From NCBI GenBank assembly GCA_017996175.1, contig JAGOHK010000009.1, forward strand, positions 1-64,000: 64,000 nucleotides of DNA, given 5' to 3'. The position numbers and the translations under genes were made by a program. The notes under the pieces were generated by a model. The model made no database searches, was not told where the DNA came from, and saw nothing but the letters and a program-made list of their open reading frames with translations. The stretch comes from Leptospiraceae bacterium. GTDB taxonomy: Bacteria; Spirochaetota; Leptospiria; Leptospirales; Leptospiraceae. Numbering within the stretch: position 1 is the stretch's first letter; every line of letters starts with the position of its first letter. Positions 8,578 through 16,363 of the stretch are shown here, piece by piece.

Positions 8578-9132
8578 ATGAAATATAAAATAAAAAAAAT
8601 GCAACTCTTAGCAATCGGCGTGATCCTATTTGCAGTCTACTCTTCTTTGCAAGCCCAGTCTATTAACCAAGAAAAGTTGGAAAAAATTCGCATGTATATT
8701 GCAGAGGTTAGACACCCAGATTCCGTAGATATGTTAGCTAGAATACGAGCGATTGAACCAACAAATCCGCAAGCCTACCTGATAATGATTGCTGATGACT
8801 CCAACCAGCGAGCTGGTGTGAGAATGAAAGCATTCGGTCTACTCAGTAATTTTTCGACAGATGCAAGTGTTTTGGATTTTCTGGAAAATCGAATTCAGAA
8901 CAATTCCATCAATGAATCGTATCGAGCAATTGCAACTTCGAGTTATGTGCGAGGGTTTTACAAAGGAAATAAAGCAAGAGTAGAATCTACGCTTAAAAAA
9001 GTGGAAAATGACAATTCAATTAGTGTAAGACAAAATGCTTCAGAAATACTAAGAAAGATGAAGTCCGGCGAGGAGCATCCCGCAGGCAAGAACGTCAGCA
9101 AAAAAGGCGAAGACCATAGAATTAAAAAATAA
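8578..9132 (+). CDS. exported HEAT-like helical protein
   Basis: 184 residues with an N-terminal signal peptide (basic MKYKIKKMQ, hydrophobic core, likely cleavage after SLQAQS). The mature part is helical with HEAT-like turns (QRAGVRMKAFGLLSNF, ISVRQNASEILRKM). The last ~20 residues (SGEEHPAGKNVSKKGEDHR) are charged, encoded by more GC-rich DNA than the rest, and look appended. A GGAG ribosome-binding site precedes the ATG, 23 bp after the metalloprotease stop, so co-expression is likely; it may be an interaction partner or substrate adaptor. I do not recognise a named family. Confidence 0.6.
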   Translation: MKYKIKKMQLLAIGVILFAVYSSLQAQSINQEKLEKIRMYIAEVRHPDSVDMLARIRAIEPTNPQAYLIMIADDSNQRAGVRMKAFGLLSNFSTDASVLDFLENRIQNNSINESYRAIATSSYVRGFYKGNKARVESTLKKVENDNSISVRQNASEILRKMKSGEEHPAGKNVSKKGEDHRIKK

Positions 9133-9155
9133 ACGCATTTTCAGCAACATTGCAA

Positions 9156-9184
9156 TAGGGTCGATTCTCAAAAATCGACCCCTA
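9156..9184. other. hairpin between exported genes
   Basis: GGGTCGATT (9158-9166) pairs with AATCGACCC (9173-9181) around a 6-nt loop, extendable by AT pairs with one bulge. No T tract follows, so it is not a classical terminator; it could be an mRNA-stabilising or attenuating hairpin ahead of the giant gene. Confidence 0.5.
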
Positions 9185-9230
9185 AATTGTAGATGACAAA
9201 CCAATTTCCCTTGTAAATTATGGAAGTATT

Positions 9231-12200
9231 ATGCGAAACTCTATTGTATTGTACTTTTTAGTTTGTTGTTTGGTTAGTTTTCAAAGCCTTTTTTCTGTAG
9301 ATTTTGATGACATAAAAGAAAAAGAAGGCAAGGTTTACGGAAGTGAAAAAGATAAACGTTATGTAATTGATGCCTTCTTTGTGGAGTGGGAAAATTACCC
9401 GCGATCCAATCCGACTCATAATTCCTTTCATTTTTTCTGGGTAGCGAATACTACTAGTTACCCGAAGTATACCAAAAACTACTTTTTCCCATTTTATTAT
9501 TTGGAATCGAGTAAAGTCGACCAGAGGTATGAGGCTAATCACTTATTACTCTCTCATTACCAAAAAGAGGCTAATGGCTCTTATTCGTATCGTTTGTATC
9601 CTTTTGTTTGGGTAGGAAATCAAAAAGAGGACTCATACTATAACGCAGTTTTTCCGCTTTATTATGCTAGCTCTACAAATTCCGGTGGGCAAAAAGAAAA
9701 ACGGATTCTATTTCCAGGGTTTTATCAGAGCAGTTTCGAAGATTCAGAAAAAAAAGAAGCGGATACAGTTTCTGTTTCTCCTTTCCATTTCTATACTTAT
9801 TCTAAATCAAACGCAGGCGAAGTTTCTCAATTCGGGTTTCCAGCCCTTCCTTTGTTTTATTCTTCTTCTGATTCAAATTCCACTCATCGAAACTATCTTT
9901 GGGTTTTTGATACCGAGTTTGATACCAAAAAAAATTCTTATTCGCGGGTGTGGCTTGCCCCTTTTGTTTTTTGGAAACAAGGTTCTTACTTAAATATCCT
10001 TCCATTTTATTTCTTTGATACCTCTTCCGAAAATAAATCGAATACAGTGTATGGTTTGCTTCCTCCTTTTTATTACAGCTATACACCTGAACAAAATACA
10101 TTTTATCTATTAAATTTTTATTCCAGCACTAAATCTACAAAAAATGTTTCGGAAAGTTTTACTAGTCTCGTTCCTTTTTATTTTCGTTCTTCGAATAATA
10201 AAGGTTATTCGCAAACTATCGTACCTGGATTATTTTATTCGGAGACCGAGGAAGATAAATCAAATCATAAAAATATTCTTTTAGTATACGATCAAACAAC
10301 GGATAACAAAGGAAATTTAGATAGGATTTTGGCACTTCCTTTTTTCTATTATAAAAAAGATTCTTCTCTTTATATTGCCCCGTTTTATTTTAATTCTGCG
10401 AATAATAATGGTTATTCGCAGACTATCGTACCTGGAATTTTTTATTCTGAAACAGAAGAAGATAAATCAAATCATAAAAATATTCTTTTAGCTTATGACC
10501 AATCCAATAATAAAGAAGGTAAATTAGATCGTTTATTTATTTCCCCATTTTATTATTATAAAAAAGATTCTTATTTTCATATCGCACCTTTTTATTTTAG
10601 TACTTCTTCAAAAGATGATCGATATGGTGGTTGGTTTGGTATTTTTCCCCCTGCGTATTCTAGTTATTCCCCGACTCATAAAACATTTTACTTAGTCAAT
10701 TTTTATTCTAGTACTGTTACTTCTAAGGATACTATAGAGAATTTTACAACGTTTGCTCCTTTTTATTTTCAATCTTCGAATAACAAAGGTTATTCTCGAA
10801 CTTTGATTCCTGTTTTATATTATTCTCATACCAAAGAAGATTCTTCTAATTATAAAAATATTTTGGTTTTATACTCTCAAACAAATGATAATAAAGGAAA
10901 TCTAGATAAACTTTTTATTTCTCCTCTACTTTTTTATCAAAAGGATTATTTTTTACATATAGCTCCCTTTTATTGGAGTTGGGTGGATTCTAAGTCGAAT
11001 GAAAAGCTAACAGAGGTAAACCGCAGAACTTTAATTTTACCAATTGTCTATAGAGAGAAAAATGCGGATACTTCTAGTTATACGAATATCTTAGGACTTG
11101 TCAGCCGACAGTATGATAAAAAAGGAAACTTAGAAGCGAGTATGTACGCTCCTTTTTATTTTTATAAACGGGATGAGTATGATATTATATTTCCGTTTAC
11201 TTTTAAGTTTGGTCCTGATGAAGAAGCAAAGGATACTGGAACTAGATGGGGATTATTTTATTATAACAATTGGAACAAAGACGAAAAAACTCTTTGGATT
11301 GCAAATTGGTTTTCGCATCATGACAAAGTTAACGACACTTACTTTAGAAGTTTAAATCCTATTTATTACAACTGGAAAACGAAAGAATCTTCCGGCGAAG
11401 TTTCTCCTATGTATTTGTCTATCCAGTTTGCTAATCAAGATAGGTTTCACTTGAACTTAGCTGGCTATTCGTCTAACGTTGCAAGTGGTGTCATGAAACC
11501 GGATGTAAATGTAAATACCGGCGAAAAACAAGGTTATAAATACTTAGACACAGACGTTAGTTGGCTTTGGTATGTATTTAGAATGTCTACTCGAACTAGC
11601 ACGAAAACTTTTTACGATTTGGAAACAAGTGCAAAAGACTTTCTTGAAAATAAAGAAACTGTAGCCGACTCTAAAGAGGCTAATACTGCTTTATCTCCCA
11701 AAATTTCTAAAAAGAAAAATTTCACCCGCGATGATTCTTTAAATTTCTTCAGTGTAAATGTACTTTTTGGTTTGTATGGTTGGGAGGCAGGAGATTCCAA
11801 GCGGCATATACGGGCTTTCCCCTTGGCTTGGTTTACTTGGGATACTAAGTCAAACGATCGAGTGTATACAGTTCCTCCTTTATTTGTACACTATGATACA
11901 GAAGATGTGAAATACACTGTATTATTTCCTTTTTATGGAACACAAAAAACTCCTGAGGCAGAAAGAACTGCTTACGGCTTAATTGGATATATAAGTGAAT
12001 CCATCAAAGAAAATCGTGCCGAAGAAAAATCTATCCTTTGGCCCCTTGCCAATTGGCATTCGTCTGATGTAAAATCAGGCTCTCGTATTCTTCCTTTTTA
12101 TTGGTATCGAAACCGTACCGAGGGTAGAGATAAAATTTCTACTTTGATTTCTCCTTTGTTTTATTATAATAATACTCTCGATAGAAAAGGGACAGAGGAT

Positions 12201-15200
12201 GCTTACGTATTATCCCCACTCTGGTTTCGGTTTTATACACGCCAAACCGATGAAAGTTCGGATTTTCATTTTACTCTTCCTATTTATTTTTATAAACAGA
12301 ACCAATCTAAGTATGAAAAAAATAATCTATTTGTTTCTCTTCCTTTTATTTATTACGGAACGGCGGATACTCATAATAATTCGGTTTACAATCGTACATT
12401 CTGGATGGTTCCTATCTTAGCGCTTTATAATTCTGATAATTTTGGGACAAATTGGAATTCTCTTTTAATTGTAAATAGCATTGAATCAAAGGATAACAGT
12501 AATTTTGTGTTCTTTCCTGTTTATTATCATGATATTGATTATGACAAAAATCGCGTAACATCTATTACTCGTTGGATTTTTCCAGCTTTTTACAAGAAAG
12601 ATTACGCTAAAAATGCTCTAGACAAAGAAACGACTACTCTCTATTCTCCGCTTCTAGTGTATGAGTCTTCGGAAAATACTTCTAAAAAATCAGAAGATAC
12701 TAGTTGGTTTGCGCCAATTCCTTTACTCTATCATTCTTACAAGTCAGCAAACGATGAATCTTATTGGAATTGGCTATTGTTTAGCTCTTATGAAAAATCC
12801 AAGACTGCTCATAATATCAAAATCTACCCAATTTTCTACCAAGATTTTTATGAACAAGATCCTAAGAATTATAATTACACAAATTGGTTTGTTCCATTTT
12901 ACTATTGGAATGATACTAAGAAAACAACTCTTATTACAAACGAAGAAGAGGGAACAACAAAGACAATCTCTGAATCTGAGTTCTCTTTTTATTCCCCTTT
13001 AGGATTTTATACAAATCATAATAATACAAATAAAAAATGGTTTGCTCCTATCCCGCTCATCTATCATTCTTACGAACAAAAAAATGAGAAATCTTATTGG
13101 AATATAATGCTATTATCCTCATACCAAGATTCAAATACTTTAAATAACTTACAGATTTTACCCCTGTATTTACATGATAAAATTTATGAGAAGGGAAAGT
13201 TACTCTCTGTTACTCGCTGGATTTTTCCTGCTTATTATAAGAAAGATTATGCGAAAAAATCTGGAGACTCAGAAACTACTAGCCTTTATTCTCCACTTTT
13301 AGTATATGAGTCCTCGGAAAATGCTTCTAAAAATATAGAGGATACTACTTGGTTTGCGCCAATTCCACTTTTGTATCATTCCTATAAATCTGTAAACGAT
13401 GAATCATATTGGAATTGGTTTCTATTTAGTTCGTATGAAAAATCAAAAACTGCTCACAATATAAAAGTATATCCAATTTTCTACCAAGACTTTTATGAGC
13501 AAGATTCTAGGAATTATAATTATACAAATTGGTTTCTTCCCTTTTATTACTGGAATGATACTAAGAAAACAACTCTTGTGAAAAATGAAGAAGAGGGAAC
13601 AGAGAAAAAAATATCTGAGTCTGAATTTTCCTTTTATTCTCCTTTCGCATTTTATACAAATCAGAATGGTATAAATAAAAAATGGTTTGTCCCAATCCCA
13701 TTTGTTTATCACTCGTATCAAAAAAAGAATGAGCGATCTTATTGGAATATAATGGCATTAGCCTCGTATGAAGATTCGAATGATTCTAATAGTTTGCAAG
13801 TGTTACCATTTTATTTGCATGATAAAAGTTACGACAAAGGAAAGTTAGCCTCTGTTACTCGTTGGATTTTGCCTGCTTACTATAAGAAGGATTATTCTAA
13901 AAAGACTGGAGATGCAGAAACGACCACTCTTTATTCTCCGCTTTTAATATATGAGGCTTCGGAAAATGCCTCTAAAAAATCGGAGGATACTACCTGGTTT
14001 GCGCCAATTCCTTTACTCTATCATTCTTACAAATCTGTAAACGACGAATCTTATTGGAATTGGTTATTGTTTAGCTCTTATGAAAAATCTAAGACAGCAC
14101 ATAATCTAAAAATCTATCCAATATTTTACAAAGATTTTTATGAACAAGATCCAAATAACTACAACTACACAAGTTGGTTCGCTCCGTTTTATTATAGCAG
14201 TGATACAAAGAAAACAATACTCGTGAAAAATGAAGAAGAGGGCACTACTAAAAAAATCTCTGAATCTGAATTCTCTTTTTATTCTCCTTTGTGGATGTAT
14301 ACAAATCAAAATAATACAGACAAAAAATGGATTCTTCCACTCGCCCTCGCTTATCATTCTGAATCTCCATCAGAAAGTTATTATAGTTGGCTAGGGCTCA
14401 TGAATAAAGAAAAAACAAAAACTAAGAGTTCATTTAGTTTTTATCCAGTAGCTAGTTATGAGTCCGAAGAAAAAAAAGAAGACTTAGTAAAAACTTCTTT
14501 TTGGATGTTGCCACTTTTCTTTTATAAAAAGGAAAACAATAAAAGTTTAAAACAAGTTGATGATACTTTACTGTCGCTCTTGTATACTGAATACGGCAGT
14601 GAAACAAAAGCAGAAGGCAAAAAATCCTACGACCGAAGTATTTTATTTCCTATCATTCCTTTTTTATATTATGAGAATATAACGAATGATAGCGAGAATT
14701 CTACCGTACTTAGTTTATTTCACCATTCTTACAAAAATAAAAAGCTTACCAAACGAGTTATTTTTCCTTATTGGTATTCATTGGATACGGATAACGACGG
14801 TAACCCAGTTGAGTATACATCTTTTTTACCCGTATACTTTTCAAGTGAGAGTAAAAATAGTAAATCTTCCTTTGTTGCGGGACTTTACCAAAGTTCTGAT
14901 CTAAAATCTAGCGTTCAAAACTTTTTACTCTTAGCGGAAAATAAGTATTCGAATGAATCCGGAAAAAGAGAACTTGATTTTCTATTTCGTGCGGTTCACA
15001 TAGCAAATGCAAAAGAAGAAGTAAATGTTAAAATTCTTTATGGACTAGGGAATTATTCGAATAATCCACAGGAAACAAATATGAACCTACTTTGGATTTC
15101 TTCCAAAGCTAAAAAAGAATATGCGTACAATAATATGTTGCCACTTTATTATTCAGAGAAGACTAAATCTGAAAAAGAAACCTGGATTGCGCCAACACTG

Positions 15201-15509
15201 TATTATTCCAAAACTAGTGAAAAAGAAAATACAGAGCACGCAGGACTTGGAACTTTGTACTATAAAAATTCTGACCATGTTAAAAAAGAAGAACATTTAA
15301 ATATGTTAATGGGAGTTTTGTATTATAAAACGTCTATTCCAAAGGAGAGAGGTTACGAAGGAAGTGGAAGTCTCTGGGGGTTACTCTGGGAGTATAAAAC
15401 AGAATCAGAAACTAAGTATTCCAAGTTTGCAATTTTGAAGTTTGTTTATACCAAGACAACAGACGAAACAGGAGAGTCTTATCAGAGGATACTCGGAGTT
15501 AGACTCTAA
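9231..15509 (+). CDS. giant exported aromatic-rich repeat protein
   Basis: 2,092 residues. A signal peptide (MRNSIVLYFLVCCLVSFQSLFS) precedes a chain of short strands dominated by F/Y/W, with recurring units such as APFYFY, ILPFYY, PLLYHSY and NILLVY separated by polar turns rich in N, K, D, S and E. Repeats occur at several scales: two 69-residue units from 10191, and three 215-residue units from 12561. The composition and strand-turn periodicity fit a very long beta-structure on or in the outer membrane, but no named domain is recognised. The gene ends tail to tail with the minus-strand gene at 15506 with a 4-bp overlap. The frame stays open throughout with no frameshift, so it is under selection despite its size. 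Confidence 0.7.
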   Translation: MRNSIVLYFLVCCLVSFQSLFSVDFDDIKEKEGKVYGSEKDKRYVIDAFFVEWENYPRSNPTHNSFHFFWVANTTSYPKYTKNYFFPFYYLESSKVDQRYEANHLLLSHYQKEANGSYSYRLYPFVWVGNQKEDSYYNAVFPLYYASSTNSGGQKEKRILFPGFYQSSFEDSEKKEADTVSVSPFHFYTYSKSNAGEVSQFGFPALPLFYSSSDSNSTHRNYLWVFDTEFDTKKNSYSRVWLAPFVFWKQGSYLNILPFYFFDTSSENKSNTVYGLLPPFYYSYTPEQNTFYLLNFYSSTKSTKNVSESFTSLVPFYFRSSNNKGYSQTIVPGLFYSETEEDKSNHKNILLVYDQTTDNKGNLDRILALPFFYYKKDSSLYIAPFYFNSANNNGYSQTIVPGIFYSETEEDKSNHKNILLAYDQSNNKEGKLDRLFISPFYYYKKDSYFHIAPFYFSTSSKDDRYGGWFGIFPPAYSSYSPTHKTFYLVNFYSSTVTSKDTIENFTTFAPFYFQSSNNKGYSRTLIPVLYYSHTKEDSSNYKNILVLYSQTNDNKGNLDKLFISPLLFYQKDYFLHIAPFYWSWVDSKSNEKLTEVNRRTLILPIVYREKNADTSSYTNILGLVSRQYDKKGNLEASMYAPFYFYKRDEYDIIFPFTFKFGPDEEAKDTGTRWGLFYYNNWNKDEKTLWIANWFSHHDKVNDTYFRSLNPIYYNWKTKESSGEVSPMYLSIQFANQDRFHLNLAGYSSNVASGVMKPDVNVNTGEKQGYKYLDTDVSWLWYVFRMSTRTSTKTFYDLETSAKDFLENKETVADSKEANTALSPKISKKKNFTRDDSLNFFSVNVLFGLYGWEAGDSKRHIRAFPLAWFTWDTKSNDRVYTVPPLFVHYDTEDVKYTVLFPFYGTQKTPEAERTAYGLIGYISESIKENRAEEKSILWPLANWHSSDVKSGSRILPFYWYRNRTEGRDKISTLISPLFYYNNTLDRKGTEDAYVLSPLWFRFYTRQTDESSDFHFTLPIYFYKQNQSKYEKNNLFVSLPFIYYGTADTHNNSVYNRTFWMVPILALYNSDNFGTNWNSLLIVNSIESKDNSNFVFFPVYYHDIDYDKNRVTSITRWIFPAFYKKDYAKNALDKETTTLYSPLLVYESSENTSKKSEDTSWFAPIPLLYHSYKSANDESYWNWLLFSSYEKSKTAHNIKIYPIFYQDFYEQDPKNYNYTNWFVPFYYWNDTKKTTLITNEEEGTTKTISESEFSFYSPLGFYTNHNNTNKKWFAPIPLIYHSYEQKNEKSYWNIMLLSSYQDSNTLNNLQILPLYLHDKIYEKGKLLSVTRWIFPAYYKKDYAKKSGDSETTSLYSPLLVYESSENASKNIEDTTWFAPIPLLYHSYKSVNDESYWNWFLFSSYEKSKTAHNIKVYPIFYQDFYEQDSRNYNYTNWFLPFYYWNDTKKTTLVKNEEEGTEKKISESEFSFYSPFAFYTNQNGINKKWFVPIPFVYHSYQKKNERSYWNIMALASYEDSNDSNSLQVLPFYLHDKSYDKGKLASVTRWILPAYYKKDYSKKTGDAETTTLYSPLLIYEASENASKKSEDTTWFAPIPLLYHSYKSVNDESYWNWLLFSSYEKSKTAHNLKIYPIFYKDFYEQDPNNYNYTSWFAPFYYSSDTKKTILVKNEEEGTTKKISESEFSFYSPLWMYTNQNNTDKKWILPLALAYHSESPSESYYSWLGLMNKEKTKTKSSFSFYPVASYESEEKKEDLVKTSFWMLPLFFYKKENNKSLKQVDDTLLSLLYTEYGSETKAEGKKSYDRSILFPIIPFLYYENITNDSENSTVLSLFHHSYKNKKLTKRVIFPYWYSLDTDNDGNPVEYTSFLPVYFSSESKNSKSSFVAGLYQSSDLKSSVQNFLLLAENKYSNESGKRELDFLFRAVHIANAKEEVNVKILYGLGNYSNNPQETNMNLLWISSKAKKEYAYNNMLPLYYSEKTKSEKETWIAPTLYYSKTSEKENTEHAGLGTLYYKNSDHVKKEEHLNMLMGVLYYKTSIPKERGYEGSGSLWGLLWEYKTESETKYSKFAILKFVYTKTTDETGESYQRILGVRL
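10191..10604 (+). repeat. two tandem 207-bp (69-codon) repeats in the giant gene
   Basis: Units starting at 10191 and 10398 encode near-identical segments containing GYSQTIVPG.FYSETEEDKS and KNILL.YDQ. A third, diverged unit can be followed about 370 bp further on (GYSRTLIPVLYYSHTKEDSS). Period is an exact number of codons. Confidence 0.75.
12561..14340 (+). repeat. three tandem 645-bp (215-codon) repeats in the giant gene
   Basis: Copies begin at 12561, 13206 and 13851, each with S-[IV]-TRWI-[FL]-PA-[FY]-YKKDY, and share TTLYSPLL-[VI]-YE, WFAPIPLLYHSYKS, NDESYWNW, EKSKTAHN and the charged linker NEEEGT. The spacing is exactly 645 bp both times. Copy three is clear to about 14340 and continues more diverged to about 14490. 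Confidence 0.85.
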
Positions 15510-16321
15510 TCGCCTGAAAGAATCGAATCCCAGAATTCTCTTTTTTTGAAATTAGTTGCATTGTTCTGGTGAAACGATAGTTGGTAACGGATAATGAGAG
15601 TATTCAACTGAAAGAAAATATCACCAAAACGTTTTTTTACTGTATCGATATTGCAGTTATGAGAGTAGGTAATATAGGATCTCTGGCTTACACGAAAAAG
15701 TAGATCTCCTTTTTTCAAATGTTTGAGAATGCCAAGTTTTATTTGTTTATGGACTTCTTCCGTATACTGTTGACTCATATTTCGATAGTAATTTCGCAAA
15801 TCTTGAATATAGAAATGGGAAATTACTCCTACCTCTTCTGGAGAAGTAAATTGATTTCCAATTTCTCTACTGACTGTTTCTAAAAATTCAGAATAGGTAT
15901 CAATGAATTGGTAGTTTGTTTCTTTGGGAAGATTCATGGAATAGTTTAAAACTAATTCATTAAGTAATTTGAATTCAGATTCTATTGGAAGTTTTCCTGT
16001 GGGTAATAGGAATATACTCCTAAAGATATTTTTGTTCTTTTCTATTGAGTATGTAAAAATATCATACTTTTGTTTATCTTTTTCAATAGTTGTAATTTTA
16101 CTAATCCGAATTTGCCCTGCGAGTAAATTAGCAAGCAGGTCAAATTTTTTTAAGTCCTCCACCATTTGAAGCATTGTAGATCTGGGATGAATTTCATTGC
16201 CATATTCAAGGAGAATATCATCATTTACCGCAAATACAGCTTGTGTACAGGGTGTGGTTGCCGCATATTCATTTAGCATCGTTTCAAAGTAGATAGTTTT
16301 ATTTTTTAGCGTTTTGTTCAT
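15506..16321 (-). CDS. hypothetical protein, possible degenerate GGDEF-like domain
   Basis: 271 residues, soluble, no signal peptide. I do not recognise a family with certainty. Near residues 205-245 the pattern KHLKKGDLLFRVSQRSYITY has the spacing of the GGDEF strand-loop-strand (x-R-x-GD-L-V-F-R-x-GG-D-E-F), but the loop reads SQRSY, so no cyclase activity is expected. Upstream, a helical region (residues 130-180) precedes it. It sits between the giant exported gene (tail-to-tail overlap) and the SpoIIE receptor gene 42 bp upstream on the same strand, so it may belong to the signalling cluster. Confidence 0.5.
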   Translation of the reverse strand: MNKTLKNKTIYFETMLNEYAATTPCTQAVFAVNDDILLEYGNEIHPRSTMLQMVEDLKKFDLLANLLAGQIRISKITTIEKDKQKYDIFTYSIEKNKNIFRSIFLLPTGKLPIESEFKLLNELVLNYSMNLPKETNYQFIDTYSEFLETVSREIGNQFTSPEEVGVISHFYIQDLRNYYRNMSQQYTEEVHKQIKLGILKHLKKGDLLFRVSQRSYITYSHNCNIDTVKKRFGDIFFQLNTLIIRYQLSFHQNNATNFKKREFWDSILSGD

Positions 16322-16363
16322 GGTAGATAATTAGTTAAAATAACATTACAAAGTTTTATCATG

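Noticed and set aside
9258-15000. Many antisense ORFs of 60-110 codons under the giant gene
   Set aside because: They arise from the repetitive F/Y/K-rich codons; no start signals and repeats mirror the sense strand.
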